The notes under the pieces were generated by a model. The model was not told the DNA's origin, ran no database searches, and saw only the letters and a program-made list of their open reading frames with translations. Made by a program: the position numbers and the translations under genes. Below are positions 20,940 through 30,387 of a stretch of DNA of 64,000 nt, one piece after another; position 1 is the stretch's first letter; each line of letters starts with the position of its first letter. The DNA is taken from assembly GCF_000816085.1 (NCBI RefSeq), contig NZ_CP008747.1, positions 2,232,001-2,296,000 on the forward strand, read 5' to 3'. This DNA is from Staphylococcus hyicus (lineage in GTDB: Bacteria; Bacillota; Bacilli; Staphylococcales; Staphylococcaceae).

Positions 20940-21003
20940 TCCTCGCCTTTCACTCGATTTGCCTCATCATACCGAGTGAAGACCTTTTGAATCAAGGCGA
21001 GAA
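20940..21003 (-). promoter_or_regulatory. Inverted repeat burying the sigH ribosome binding site
   Basis: CTCGCCTT (20942-20949) pairs with AAGGCGAG (20994-21001), and TTCACTCG (20949-20956) pairs with CGAGTGAA (20973-20980), forming a two-part stem. The transcript's AGGCGAGG, which is the Shine-Dalgarno of sigH, is inside the stem. Translational repression by such a 5' inverted repeat is established for S. aureus sigH. Confidence 0.75.
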
Positions 21004-21004
21004 A

Positions 21005-21532
21005 TTAACGCTTTTTGGGTTGGCCACGTCTAATTTTTTCAAATTCTGACAATACATCATCTGATAATTGAATACGCGTTCTAGGTTTACGCGCTTCAAA
21101 CGATGACATTGATTGTGAAACGTGATTTTCGTTTTCTTTTAGGTCACGCCACATTTCTCTTGAGGACATGCGGTAGGCGCCCGTACCAAATATTGCATGT
21201 TGTTCACTCATATCACTTGTCACAACAGTAATATGCGTCGTGTATTTGTTGTAGATATTATAAACATAACGTTCAATAAAACTATCTGCTGTTTCGTTTT
21301 CTTTCGTGAAAATAACGTTTACCCCATGATAAACCGTCTCGGTTTGGGGTGCATCCGTATCATAGGCATCAAATACACAAATCACTTTGCCTTTTATATG
21401 TGCATTGTAATTTGATATCGCAATAAGCAATTGTTCTCTTGCTTCTTCTAAATTTTCTTTCGCATAGCGACTTAACTCAGGGGATTGACCAATCATGTTA
21501 TAGCCGTCAATAATCACATAATAATCAATCAT
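21005..21532 (-). CDS. NYN-domain endoribonuclease (YacP/Rae1 family)
   Basis: This is a 175-residue PIN-like NYN-domain protein. Acidic residues of the nuclease centre are visible in YVIIDGYNMIG, VICVFDAYDTDAP and ITVVTSDMSEQ. The B. subtilis relative Rae1 cleaves mRNA in the ribosomal A site. The start ATG overlaps the rlmB stop codon (TAATG), so the two are translationally coupled. The gene lies between rlmB and sigH as in Bacillus. Specific targets here are unknown. Confidence 0.85.
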   Translation of the reverse strand: MIDYYVIIDGYNMIGQSPELSRYAKENLEEAREQLLIAISNYNAHIKGKVICVFDAYDTDAPQTETVYHGVNVIFTKENETADSFIERYVYNIYNKYTTHITVVTSDMSEQHAIFGTGAYRMSSREMWRDLKENENHVSQSMSSFEARKPRTRIQLSDDVLSEFEKIRRGQPKKR

Positions 21533-22284
21533 TATGCGTTGTCACCACCAATGGGCGTGCGTTTACGTAACACTTCATACATTAATAAGCTCGCTGCGAC
21601 AGAGGCATTTAAACTATTCACATGACCCACCATAGGTATTTTAATGTAAAAATCACACTTATCTTTGACGCGCTTACTCATCCCTTGGCCTTCACTACCA
21701 ATGACCAATGCTAGGGGCATATCCGCTTGCATGTTACGGTAATCCGTCGCATTATTCGCTTCGGCACCTGCCACCCAGTAACCTTGGTCTTTCAACGTAT
21801 CAATGGTTTGTGATAAATTCGTCACACGTATGACTGGGACGTGTTGAATCGCACCTGTAGATGCTTTAGCAACTGTTTGCGTTAACGCCACCGAACGTCT
21901 CTTTGGAATGATAATGCCATCTACACCAGTTGCATCCGCCGTTCTTAAAATCGATCCTAAGTTATGCGGATCTTCTAGACCATCTAAAATAATGACTGTT
22001 GATAACGTCTCTTTTTGCGCTTGTTTAGCCAAGAAATCATCTAACGCTACATATTCATATGGTGCAACATACGCAGCTACACCTTGATGAGGCGCATTTG
22101 CGATTTGATCTAATTTTGATTTAGGAACCGTTTGTACAACCAGTTTTTGAGATTTTGCAGAATTTAAAATATCTTCAATCTGTTGCTTTTTTACGCCTTC
22201 TTGAATGAGCACTTTGTTAATGGCGTGCCCTGTTTGAATCGCTTCTCTTACTGCATGGCGTCCTACAATTACTTCAGTTTCCAT
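21532..22284 (-). CDS. rlmB: 23S rRNA 2'-O-methyltransferase RlmB (SpoU family)
   Basis: This is a SPOUT-class enzyme that methylates a guanosine of 23S rRNA (G2251 in E. coli numbering). The 250-residue protein has an N-terminal L30e-like substrate domain ([12 protein letters not shown]) and the knotted C-domain with [27 protein letters not shown] and [19 protein letters not shown] precedes the ATG at 22284 by 9 bases; a TTG three codons upstream overlaps that site. It follows mrnC by 5 bases. Confidence 0.92.
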   Translation of the reverse strand: METEVIVGRHAVREAIQTGHAINKVLIQEGVKKQQIEDILNSAKSQKLVVQTVPKSKLDQIANAPHQGVAAYVAPYEYVALDDFLAKQAQKETLSTVIILDGLEDPHNLGSILRTADATGVDGIIIPKRRSVALTQTVAKASTGAIQHVPVIRVTNLSQTIDTLKDQGYWVAGAEANNATDYRNMQADMPLALVIGSEGQGMSKRVKDKCDFYIKIPMVGHVNSLNASVAASLLMYEVLRKRTPIGGDNA

Positions 22285-22289
22285 TGTAC

Positions 22290-22691
22290 TCAACTCCTTT
22301 CTTCAACGATGAATACGATTTTATTTAATAAAGCTGTGACACGTTCATGTTGACCATCTAAATATAAATAGCCGATGACCGCTTCTAATGCTGAACTTTT
22401 ACGATATGTTTGAATATCTGTATTTTTTGCTTTCGTATAACTTTTAGCATTACGACCGCGCTTTAAAACGTCTAATTCTGATTCTGTAAACCAATCACCA
22501 GCTAGTAGTACCTCTAACGTCGCTGCTTGACTTTTAGCAGACACAAAACGTGTTGCTGCTTGATGTAGCCGGTTCGGTTTGCTTTGTTGTTTCAAAATGA
22601 TATGCGTCCGTACATGCTGATCTAACACCGCATCACCAACATAAGCTAAGGATAACGGATTTAACAATTTAGCGTTTAACGATTTATCCAC
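22290..22691 (-). CDS. mrnC: Mini-ribonuclease 3
   Basis: This is a 133-residue RNase III-fold nuclease without a double-stranded-RNA-binding domain; in Bacillus it matures both ends of 23S rRNA. Catalytic motifs are [14 protein letters not shown] and [14 protein letters not shown]. The start is a GTG that overlaps the end of cysS by 8 bases, with only a weak ribosome binding site, suggesting coupling. With rlmB next door this forms a small rRNA-maturation module in the cysES operon. Confidence 0.92.
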   Translation of the reverse strand: MDKSLNAKLLNPLSLAYVGDAVLDQHVRTHIILKQQSKPNRLHQAATRFVSAKSQAATLEVLLAGDWFTESELDVLKRGRNAKSYTKAKNTDIQTYRKSSALEAVIGYLYLDGQHERVTALLNKIVFIVEERS

Positions 22692-24084
22692 GTTTATATC
22701 TCACACCTTGTGGCGTATCCTCTAAGATGATATTTTGCGCCTTTAATTGATCGCGAATTTCATCGGCACGTGCAAAATTCTTTGCTTTTCGCGCTTCATT
22801 ACGTTCTTCAATTAGTTTCTCAACCTCTTCATCTAATAATGCGTTCGCATTTCGAGATGCTAATGGTACGCCTAATACGTCACTAAAGATTTCAAAAACT
22901 TCTTTGAAACGCGCAATCACTTTTGTAGATGTTTGATTTTCAAGCAAATATTTATTCGCTAATTTGACTAAATCATACCAAGCCGTAATCGCATTCGCTG
23001 TATTAAAATCATCGTCCATCACTTTTTCAAATTGAGCTAACGTTGCTTCAATTTGTTCTAAAAATTGATGATCTTCTGTTAAGTCTGTGGCAATGGTTTC
23101 GCGTTCAGTGAGTGACTGGTAACTATTACGAATGCGCTCTAAACCACTACGCGCTGCTTCAACCAATTCGATATTGTAATTGATTGGACTACGATAATGT
23201 ACACTAATCATGAAGAAACGTAAGACATCTGGGTCAACTTCTTTAATGATGTCATGCACTAAAATAAAGTTACCAAGTGATTTACTCATTTTTTCATTAT
23301 CGATATTGATAAAGCCGTTATGCATCCAATAGTTGGCAAAAGGAGCATGGTTGTGGGCTTCAGATTGTGCAATTTCGTTCTCATGATGTGGAAATTGTAA
23401 ATCACTGCCTCCTGCGTGAATGTCAATGGTTGGACCTAATTTTTCAAAAGCCATAACAGAACATTCGATGTGCCAGCCCGGACGACCTTCTCCGAATGGA
23501 CTTTCCCAACTGATTTCACCTGGTTTTGCCTTTTTCCATAACGTGAAATCTAATGCGTCTTCTTTTTGTTCACCTTGTTCAATACGCGCGCCCACTTTTA
23601 AATCATTTAAAGATTGGTGACTGAGTTTACCGTAATCTTCAAATTTACGTGTGCGGAAATACACATCTCCGCCACTTTCATAGGCATACCCTTGGTCTAC
23701 TAAATTCTTAATAAATTTAATGATATCATCCATGTGGTCCATGACGCGTGGGTTGGATGTTGCTTTTTTTATATTTAACGCTTCTGTATCCTCATGAAAT
23801 GCTTTAATATAACGATCTGCAATTTCAGGTACGGTTTCACCTAATTCTTGTGAGCGTTTGATTAATTTGTCATCTACGTCAGTGAAGTTTGAAACATAAT
23901 CAACCTCGTACCCTTTATATTCAAAGTAGCGACGCACAACATCATAATTGATAGCAGGCCTCGCATTTCCGATATGAATGTAGTTATATACGGTTGGGCC
24001 GCAGACATACATTTTTACTTTTCCAGGTTCTAAAGGTTTAAACGGTTCTTTTTGTCGTGTCAGTGTATTATATAATGTAATCAT
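22684..24084 (-). CDS. cysS: Cysteinyl-tRNA synthetase
   Basis: This class I synthetase charges tRNA-Cys. The 466-residue protein has the zinc ligand Cys28 in YVCGPTVYN, the HIGH-type motif HIGN (37-40), further zinc-site elements WHIECSVM and [15 protein letters not shown], and KMSKS. I begin at the ATG at 24084, seven bases after GGAGAG. It overlaps cysE by 17 bases and is therefore expressed with it under the cysteine T-box. Confidence 0.97.
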   Translation of the reverse strand: MITLYNTLTRQKEPFKPLEPGKVKMYVCGPTVYNYIHIGNARPAINYDVVRRYFEYKGYEVDYVSNFTDVDDKLIKRSQELGETVPEIADRYIKAFHEDTEALNIKKATSNPRVMDHMDDIIKFIKNLVDQGYAYESGGDVYFRTRKFEDYGKLSHQSLNDLKVGARIEQGEQKEDALDFTLWKKAKPGEISWESPFGEGRPGWHIECSVMAFEKLGPTIDIHAGGSDLQFPHHENEIAQSEAHNHAPFANYWMHNGFINIDNEKMSKSLGNFILVHDIIKEVDPDVLRFFMISVHYRSPINYNIELVEAARSGLERIRNSYQSLTERETIATDLTEDHQFLEQIEATLAQFEKVMDDDFNTANAITAWYDLVKLANKYLLENQTSTKVIARFKEVFEIFSDVLGVPLASRNANALLDEEVEKLIEERNEARKAKNFARADEIRDQLKAQNIILEDTPQGVRYKRG

Positions 24085-24709
24085 CTTTGATCTCTCCATT
24101 TTTAGTTTGTTCCAGTTGTCGTTCGAGTTGCTTTAATTGTTCATAAATAGGGTCAGGTAAATTGAGGTGGTCAAACGTTTTACCAATGCGTTGGCCATCT
24201 TGACGGACAATGCGTCCAGGTATACCTACAACTGTTGTGTAACTCGGTACATCTCTTAATACAACTGAATTCGCACCAATATTGACGTTTGAAGCAATTT
24301 TTATATTCCCCAACACTTTTGAACCTGCTGCGATTAGGACATTGTCCCCAATATCTGGATGACGTTTGCCTTTTTCTTTACCAGTCCCTCCAAGTGTCAC
24401 ACCTTGATAAATCGTCACGTTATCACCAATCGTGCATGTTTCACCGATCACCACACCCATGCCGTGATCGATAAATAAACGGCGCCCAATTTTAGCGCCA
24501 GGGTGTATTTCAATGCCGGTAAAAAACCGTGAAATCTGAGAAATCGTCCGCGCTAACGTATAGTGTTTTTTATTGTATAGACGATGTGCAATTAAATGGG
24601 ACCATACGGCATGTAATCCAGCATACGTGGTAATGACTTCAAACGTAGAGCGTGCTGCGGGGTCTTGTTCAAAAACCATCTTTACATCATCCATTATTCT
24701 TTTTATCAC
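24068..24709 (-). CDS. cysE: Serine O-acetyltransferase
   Basis: CysE makes O-acetylserine from serine and acetyl-CoA, the first step of cysteine synthesis; the partner cysK is elsewhere in this window. The 213-residue protein has the N-terminal helical domain and the left-handed beta-helix hexapeptide repeats with [30 protein letters not shown] and [18 protein letters not shown]. The start codon is GTG at 24709, with AAAGGAGG seven bases upstream, and the length equals the S. aureus enzyme as I recall it. Confidence 0.96.
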   Translation of the reverse strand: MIKRIMDDVKMVFEQDPAARSTFEVITTYAGLHAVWSHLIAHRLYNKKHYTLARTISQISRFFTGIEIHPGAKIGRRLFIDHGMGVVIGETCTIGDNVTIYQGVTLGGTGKEKGKRHPDIGDNVLIAAGSKVLGNIKIASNVNIGANSVVLRDVPSYTTVVGIPGRIVRQDGQRIGKTFDHLNLPDPIYEQLKQLERQLEQTKNGEIKDDYII

Positions 24710-24730
24710 AGCAAATCCTCCTTTAAAAAT

Positions 24731-24929
24731 AAAAACACCCCTAACAAATGTCAGAGGTGCTTGTGCACGGTTCCACTCTTAATTAGTACATGCTATACAT
24801 GTACTCACTTTTAGAAATTATTCAACTACATCCATAAAGGTGCATTCAACAAAATTCGTGGTGTACTCGCAGCAACCGTACACTCTCTGAAACACAGCAT
24901 TTGCTTACTTATCCTTTATGTTTAAAATC
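24731..24929 (-). ncRNA. T-box riboswitch, cysteine-specific
   Basis: The leader has the T-box hallmarks: a Stem I with AGAGAG and GGTTGCTGCGAG, a specifier region GAATGCACC whose codon TGC (24842-24844) reads cysteine, the T-box element AGAGTGGAACCGTGC (24765-24779), and a terminator CACCTCTGACA/TGTTAGGGGTG (24736-24759) followed by TTTTT. Uncharged tRNA-Cys should favour the antiterminator and turn on cysE-cysS and downstream genes. The T-box element differs slightly from the usual AGGGTGGNACCGCG. Confidence 0.9.
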
Positions 24930-24935
24930 ACTCTA

Positions 24936-24964
24936 ATCGTATGCTATTTGTACATTGATTGCAA
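24936..24964 (-). promoter_or_regulatory. Promoter of the T-box-cysE operon
   Basis: TTGCAA (24959-24964), a 17-base spacer and TACGAT (24936-24941) on the minus strand, just before the T-box leader. Confidence 0.7.
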
Positions 24965-25023
24965 GTTAAAAAACTTACACATCTATGAAACCATGTTATT
25001 GTCTATTCGGACAAATAAAAGCA

Positions 25024-26478
25024 TTACAATAATTGTTTTAAACGCGTTAACACTTTCTCTTTGCCTAATACTTCCATCGTATTTGGTAATTCTGGTCCAT
25101 GCATTTGTCCAGTCACGGCCACACGAATTGGCATAAAGAGTTGTTTTCCTTTGATACCTGTTTCTTTTTGAACAGCTTTAATGGTTTTCTTAATGTCAGC
25201 TGCTTCAAACGGTTCTAACGTTTCAAGTTTACTATACAACGCGCGCATTAATTCAGGCACTTGTTCGCCATTCAATACTTCTTGAGACGCTTCATCTAAC
25301 TCTTTCTCATCTCGGAAGAATAATTCTGATAAAGGTACGATTTCGCCTGCATAACACATTTGCTCTTGATACAATGCTACTAGCTTACGTCCCCAATCTA
25401 ACTCTGCTTCAGAAGGAGATTCTGGTAATAAACCTGCTTTAATCATATGCGGTAATGTCATTTCGAATACCGTATCTGTATCTTTTTCTTTCATATATTG
25501 GTTGTTTATCCATTCTAACTTTTGTTTATCGAAAAAGGCAGGCGATTTTGATAAACGTTTCTCAGTGAAAATCTTAATAAATTCATCCTTACTAAAGATT
25601 TCTTCTTCACCTTCAGGAGACCAACCTAATAAACCAATAAAATTAAATAACGCTTCTGGTAAATAGCCTAAATCACGATATTGTTCTATGAACTGTAAAA
25701 TTTGCCCATCACGTTTACTTAATTTTTTACGTTGCTCATTTACAATCAATGTCATATGTCCAAAACGTGGTGGTTCCCAACCAAATGCCTCATAAATCAT
25801 TAATTGTTTAGGCGTGTTAGAGATGTGATCATCTCCGCGAATAACGTCTGAGATTTCCATATAATGATCATCGACAGCAACCGCAAAGTTGTATGTTGGA
25901 ATACCATCTTTTTTAACGATAACCCAATCGCCAAAATTATCAGATTCAAATGAAACATCGCCTTTAACCATATCCTCAAATCGATATGTTTTATTTTGAG
26001 GTACACGGAAACGGATTGAAGGTTGACGTCCTTCCGCTTCAAATTGTTGACGCTCTTCTTCAGTTAAATGCGCATGTTGACCACCATAACGTGGCATTTC
26101 TCCGCGTGCAATTTGCGCTTCACGTTCTGCTTCTAATTCTTCTTCAGTCATATAACATTTATACGCTTTATCTTCAGCTAATAATTGATCAATTAACGGT
26201 TGATAAATGTGGCCACGTTCAGATTGGCGGTAAGGACCGTAGCCTTTATCTTGATCTACAGATTCATCCCAATCTAATCCTAACCATTTTAAGTTATCAA
26301 ACTGAGACGTTTCGCCATCTTCTAGATTACGTTTCGTATCTGTATCTTCAATACGAATCACAAAGTCTCCATCGTAATGTTTAGCGAATAAATAGTTAAA
26401 TAATGCAGTACGTGCATTACCAATATGCAAGTAGCCTGTTGGACTTGGTGCATATCTTACTCTTACTCGGTTACTCAT
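25024..26478 (-). CDS. gltX: Glutamyl-tRNA synthetase
   Basis: This class I synthetase charges tRNA-Glu; in bacteria without GlnRS it also misacylates tRNA-Gln for the amidotransferase route. The 484-residue protein has [13 protein letters not shown] (9-21) with the HIGH-like motif and KKLSKRDGQ as the KMSKS-like loop. I use the ATG at 26478 ([10 protein letters not shown]), preceded by GGAGTG; the ORF is open 17 codons further upstream but without a site. Between it and cysE lies the T-box promoter. Confidence 0.97.
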   Translation of the reverse strand: MSNRVRVRYAPSPTGYLHIGNARTALFNYLFAKHYDGDFVIRIEDTDTKRNLEDGETSQFDNLKWLGLDWDESVDQDKGYGPYRQSERGHIYQPLIDQLLAEDKAYKCYMTEEELEAEREAQIARGEMPRYGGQHAHLTEEERQQFEAEGRQPSIRFRVPQNKTYRFEDMVKGDVSFESDNFGDWVIVKKDGIPTYNFAVAVDDHYMEISDVIRGDDHISNTPKQLMIYEAFGWEPPRFGHMTLIVNEQRKKLSKRDGQILQFIEQYRDLGYLPEALFNFIGLLGWSPEGEEEIFSKDEFIKIFTEKRLSKSPAFFDKQKLEWINNQYMKEKDTDTVFEMTLPHMIKAGLLPESPSEAELDWGRKLVALYQEQMCYAGEIVPLSELFFRDEKELDEASQEVLNGEQVPELMRALYSKLETLEPFEAADIKKTIKAVQKETGIKGKQLFMPIRVAVTGQMHGPELPNTMEVLGKEKVLTRLKQLL

Positions 26479-26512
26479 CTTGTTCACTCCTGTTTTCATT
26501 TTCAATATTTCT

Positions 26513-26521
26513 ATTATAGCA
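26513..26521 (-). promoter_or_regulatory. Extended -10 promoter of gltX
   Basis: TGCTATAAT on the minus strand is a perfect extended -10 element about 35 bases before the gltX start; the -35 region is weak. Confidence 0.5.
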
Positions 26522-26566
26522 TGTGACACCGAAACTAAAATCTAAAATTTTATAAATTTAACAGCA

Positions 26567-27043
26567 CTATTTTTGCGTCAAAGAGATAATGGCTTGTGCT
26601 GCGATGCCTTCTTCACGCCCTGTAAATCCCAGCTTTTCACTCGTAGTCGCTTTAACATTAACGCGCCCAATCTCCACTTCGAATAAATCTGCAATCACTT
26701 GACACATCGTATCGATGTGCGGTCGGAATTTAGGTTTTTCGGCAATAATAGTTGCATCAACATTATTCATGATGAAACCTTCTTTTTTTACTGCAGCATA
26801 AGCCTCAACAAGTAATTGTTTTGAATCCGCATCTTTAAATGCTGGATCCGTGTCTGGGAATAACTTGCCAATATCTCCTAAAGCACATGCACCTAACATC
26901 GCATCTGTAATCGCATGTAATAACACATCCGCATCGCTATGTCCTTTGAGTCCTTTCGTATGTGGTACTTCAATCCCACCAATAATCAATGGTCTATGTT
27001 CATCAAACGCATGTACATCATAACCCAATCCTACTCTAAACAT
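26567..27043 (-). CDS. ispF: 2-C-methyl-D-erythritol 2,4-cyclodiphosphate synthase
   Basis: IspF catalyses the fifth step of the MEP (non-mevalonate) isoprenoid pathway. The 158-residue protein has the metal ligands Asp9 and His11 in GYDVHAF and His43 in [11 protein letters not shown], plus the conserved [19 protein letters not shown] end. AAAGGAGAAATC precedes the ATG. It overlaps ispD by 8 bases. Position between yacL and gltX equals the Bacillus arrangement, which speaks for vertical inheritance. Confidence 0.96.
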   Translation of the reverse strand: MFRVGLGYDVHAFDEHRPLIIGGIEVPHTKGLKGHSDADVLLHAITDAMLGACALGDIGKLFPDTDPAFKDADSKQLLVEAYAAVKKEGFIMNNVDATIIAEKPKFRPHIDTMCQVIADLFEVEIGRVNVKATTSEKLGFTGREEGIAAQAIISLTQK

Positions 27044-27731
27044 GTTGATTTCTCCTTTTCTCTAAAAATGCGCGACCTACCCATAAGTCCTCTTCAGTCG
27101 TTATTTTAATATTGTCATATTCTCCTTCAACAATATGTATAACTTGTCCTGCATTTTCTAATAGCGACGCATCGTCTGTCCCTTCAAAATGCTCTTGATC
27201 TGCCTTGTCATACGCCTTCATCAACATATCATATGTTGCACCTTGAGGTGTTTGCACTTGCCACAATAATGCACGATTTAAAGTTTGAACAACCACGCCT
27301 CTTTCAACGACTTTAATTGTATCTTTCGCTTTCACACCGACTATAGCTGCACCATACTCACGAACACCCTCACTTAATTGACGGATGATGTGATGTGAGA
27401 TAAAAGGACGTGCGCCATCATGAACAAACACAACATCTTGAGCATCCAAATGACATTGTTTAAGTACGTTATAAATACTCTCTTGACGTGTATCGCCGCC
27501 ATCTACTATCGCCTTAATTTTATCAAACTGCGCACAAATGGCCGTCATACGCTCACGATCTCTAGGATGAATCGCTAAATAAATTCCTTTACACGCTGCA
27601 TCCGATTGAAAAGCTGTAAGTGTATGTTCAAGTATTGTCATCGTTTCTAATTTAATGAACAACTTATTAAATTCACGTTTCATACGTGTACCTTTACCTG
27701 CTGCTGGAATAATAACGTGATAACTTTGCAT
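27036..27731 (-). CDS. ispD: 2-C-methyl-D-erythritol 4-phosphate cytidylyltransferase
   Basis: IspD transfers CMP to MEP, the third pathway step. The 231-residue protein has the nucleotide-binding [12 protein letters not shown] (9-20), [11 protein letters not shown], and [11 protein letters not shown], all typical of IspD rather than of the related TarI (ribitol-phosphate cytidylyltransferase). TarI is the main alternative because staphylococci carry it, but the immediate coupling to ispF argues against it here. It begins 2 bases after the yacL stop. Confidence 0.92.
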   Translation of the reverse strand: MQSYHVIIPAAGKGTRMKREFNKLFIKLETMTILEHTLTAFQSDAACKGIYLAIHPRDRERMTAICAQFDKIKAIVDGGDTRQESIYNVLKQCHLDAQDVVFVHDGARPFISHHIIRQLSEGVREYGAAIVGVKAKDTIKVVERGVVVQTLNRALLWQVQTPQGATYDMLMKAYDKADQEHFEGTDDASLLENAGQVIHIVEGEYDNIKITTEEDLWVGRAFLEKRRNQHV

Positions 27732-27733
27732 GC

Positions 27734-28795
27734 TTATTCCTCCACCTTTTTAGCAAAAATAATACGGCCTGACGCAGTTTGAAGCATACTAATCACTTCT
27801 AATTCTAAAGTTTCATTGATATGTTGTTTCGCATCATCAACCACAACCATAGTGCCATCTTCAAAATACCCTACCCCTTGACCAGGTTCCTTGCCAACTT
27901 TCGTGATCATCAATTCAAAACGATCACCTTGATGTACTTCTGGTTTTATCGCATCAGATAAATCATTTACATTGAGTACTTTAATATCTTGAATCGCACA
28001 AACCCGATTTAAATTGTAATCCGTTGTAATAACATGCGCACGAAAGTGTTGCGCTAACTTCACAATGAGGTCATCAATATCATGATGACTTTTTTGAGGA
28101 TAAATGATACGCGTCGGGTGTTTGGAGTCATGTATCGCATTTAAAATTTCTAAACCTCTACGCCCCTTATCGCGTTTAATACTGTCATTGGCATCGGCAA
28201 CGACTTGAAGCTCATTGATGACGCCTTGAGGAATTAAAATCTCACCATCAATAAAGCCTGCTTCCATAATTTTATAGATGCGTCCATCAATAATGGCACT
28301 GGTATCAATGATTTTAGGCACTGCATTCCGAGCGTTAATGGACATTGAACGCGCCATGTTTTCTGGTAAAAACAGAAGCATTTCGTCACGTTTTTTCAAA
28401 CCAAATTGAAACCCGAGGTAACCGAGTAATAACGTAATGATGAGCGGTACAATGCGATTGATAAAATTCGTACCGATAAATTCTAAAATAAATGAAATCA
28501 TGACTGAAATTGTTAATCCTGTAAACAAACCTATTGTTGCGAAAATGATCTCTATTGCACTGTAACTTAAAATAAATTGTTCTATATTTTTCAGCATATT
28601 GGCGATGCGCGGTATAAACCAACCAAATATAAGAAAGAAAACGACCATACCAATAAATGCTGTCACATAATTATTATCTAAAATAGGTGGATGATTGAGA
28701 TGAAAATCCACAAGTAGCTCAGGAATTAAAAACAATCCTAATACACTACCTATAATCATGTACGATATGACTACCAGAAATTTTACAAAATCCAT
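27734..28795 (-). CDS. PIN/TRAM-domain membrane protein (YacL family)
   Basis: This is a 353-residue protein with four predicted membrane segments in the first 130 residues, then a PIN nuclease-like domain (IIDTSAIIDGRIYKIMEAGF, and HVITTDYNLNRV with acidic residues) and a C-terminal TRAM RNA-binding domain (GVGYFEDGTMVVVDDA). The family is often labelled PilT-like after the PIN domain; the true function is unknown. GGAGGCTTAGC precedes the ATG. It lies between radA and ispD. Confidence 0.85.
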   Translation of the reverse strand: MDFVKFLVVISYMIIGSVLGLFLIPELLVDFHLNHPPILDNNYVTAFIGMVVFFLIFGWFIPRIANMLKNIEQFILSYSAIEIIFATIGLFTGLTISVMISFILEFIGTNFINRIVPLIITLLLGYLGFQFGLKKRDEMLLFLPENMARSMSINARNAVPKIIDTSAIIDGRIYKIMEAGFIDGEILIPQGVINELQVVADANDSIKRDKGRRGLEILNAIHDSKHPTRIIYPQKSHHDIDDLIVKLAQHFRAHVITTDYNLNRVCAIQDIKVLNVNDLSDAIKPEVHQGDRFELMITKVGKEPGQGVGYFEDGTMVVVDDAKQHINETLELEVISMLQTASGRIIFAKKVEE

Positions 28796-28811
28796 GCTAA
28801 GCCTCCTTTCT

Positions 28812-30185
28812 TTATCTCTGTTTTAAGGCATATTTTAAAGCTTCATGTGTTGAAGTCACACCGATAACTTCTATATTTTCTGGAAATGTCCATCCACCGA
28901 TATTGGTTTTTGGGATAATGACACGTTTAAAACCTAACTTCGCCGCTTCTTGTACACGTTGCTCGATACGTGACACTCTGCGTACTTCGCCAGTTAAGCC
29001 AACTTCACCAATAAAACAATCTAATCCGTCAACTGCTTGATCTTTAAAACTTGAAGCTGTCGCAATAATGATACCTAAATCCACAGCGGGCTCACTTAAT
29101 TTGACACCACCTGCAACTTTAATATATGCATCCTGTTGTTGTAATAAATACCCCTCTTTTTTCTCTAACACAGCCATTAATAAACTAAGACGGTTATGAT
29201 CTATCCCTGTGGCCATGCGTCTTGGGTTGTTAAATGTTGTAGGTGTAACTAACGCTTGCACTTCAATAAGTAAAGGGCGTGTCCCTTCCATCGTCGCAAC
29301 AATCGTCGACCCTGGCACATTCGTTGAACGCTCTTCTAAAAACATTTCAGAGGGATTTGGAACACTTTTTAAACCAGCTTGCTTCATTTCAAAAATACCC
29401 ATTTCATTCGTTGAGCCAAAACGATTTTTAACGGCACGTAAAATACGATACGCATGATGTTCGTCTCCTTCGAAATACAACACCGTATCCACCATATGTT
29501 CTAACAATCTCGGTCCAGCGATTTGACCTTCTTTCGTCACATGCCCAACTATAAATGTGGCGATATTCATTTGTTTCGCAATATGCATCAGACTTTGAGT
29601 ACTTTCTCTCACTTGGGACACCGATCCTGGTGCAGAACTAATTTCAGGATGGTATATCGTTTGAATAGAATCCACGACGATTAACTCAGGTTCTACTTTT
29701 TTAACTGCCTCGTGAATCACTTCAAGGTCTGTTTCTGCAAATACATTCAACGCACTGGCATCTTCATCCAAACGGTCTGCACGTAATTTGGTTTGGTTCA
29801 GTGATTCTTCGCCAGTAATATAAAGCACTTTTTTCTTCTTTGATAACGCAGCACACATTTGAAGGAGTAGTGTGGATTTACCGATACCTGGGTCGCCACC
29901 GATCAATACGAGAGAACCCTGAACAATACCGCCTCCAAGTACACGATTAAACTCATCACTATTTGTAAGAATGCGTGGTGTTTTTTCATTTTTAATTTCA
30001 TTTAACGTTTGTACTTTCGCATGTGTCGATTTTTGTGTACGCACACCATGTTTTGGATGTGCTACTTTTTGTTCTAATGATTCCTCCATTGAATTCCATG
30101 CACCGCAATTTGGACATTTCCCCATCCATTTTGGAGACTGATATCCACATGCAGTACACTCAAATGTAATCTTTTTTTTGGCCAC
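28812..30185 (-). CDS. radA: DNA repair protein RadA
   Basis: RadA is a RecA-like helicase that promotes branch migration during recombination. The 457-residue protein has the zinc finger Cys10-x2-Cys13, Cys24-x2-Cys27, Walker [11 protein letters not shown] (96-105), the RadA motif KNRFGST and a C-terminal Lon-like domain ([20 protein letters not shown]). Translation starts at GTG (30185) with AAGGAGG seven bases upstream. It follows the clpC terminator and has its own promoter. Confidence 0.96.
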   Translation of the reverse strand: MAKKKITFECTACGYQSPKWMGKCPNCGAWNSMEESLEQKVAHPKHGVRTQKSTHAKVQTLNEIKNEKTPRILTNSDEFNRVLGGGIVQGSLVLIGGDPGIGKSTLLLQMCAALSKKKKVLYITGEESLNQTKLRADRLDEDASALNVFAETDLEVIHEAVKKVEPELIVVDSIQTIYHPEISSAPGSVSQVRESTQSLMHIAKQMNIATFIVGHVTKEGQIAGPRLLEHMVDTVLYFEGDEHHAYRILRAVKNRFGSTNEMGIFEMKQAGLKSVPNPSEMFLEERSTNVPGSTIVATMEGTRPLLIEVQALVTPTTFNNPRRMATGIDHNRLSLLMAVLEKKEGYLLQQQDAYIKVAGGVKLSEPAVDLGIIIATASSFKDQAVDGLDCFIGEVGLTGEVRRVSRIEQRVQEAAKLGFKRVIIPKTNIGGWTFPENIEVIGVTSTHEALKYALKQR

Positions 30186-30218
30186 GTCGTCGCCTCCTTA
30201 TTTAGCTATAACAAATCT

Positions 30219-30247
30219 ATTTTATACTTGTACCCTCAATCTGACAA
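30219..30247 (-). promoter_or_regulatory. Promoter of radA-yacL-ispD-ispF
   Basis: TTGTCA (30242-30247), a 17-base spacer and TAAAAT (30219-30224) on the minus strand, 34 bases before the radA start. Confidence 0.7.
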
Positions 30248-30332
30248 ATGAAGAATATAAAAATCGAGCAACCAAAACAGGCTATGTGGATCAACCTCAT
30301 TATGACACCTTAGAGATGGTTGCCCGTATAAC

Positions 30333-30374
30333 AAAATAGAGGCTAAGACATGATGTCTCATGTCCGAGCCTCAA
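30333..30374 (-). terminator. Terminator of the ctsR-clpC operon
   Basis: GAGGCT..GACATGA (30339-30353) pairs with TCATGTC..AGCCTC (30358-30372), one mismatch and one G-U, followed on the minus strand by ATTTTGTT. It resembles the cysK terminator in its core. Confidence 0.8.
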
Positions 30375-30387
30375 TCACGAAATGCAT

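Noticed and set aside
27036..27731. Possibility that ispD is instead tarI (teichoic acid cytidylyltransferase)
   Set aside because: It is overlapped by ispF in the conserved yacL-ispD-ispF-gltX order, and no tarJ-like gene is adjacent.
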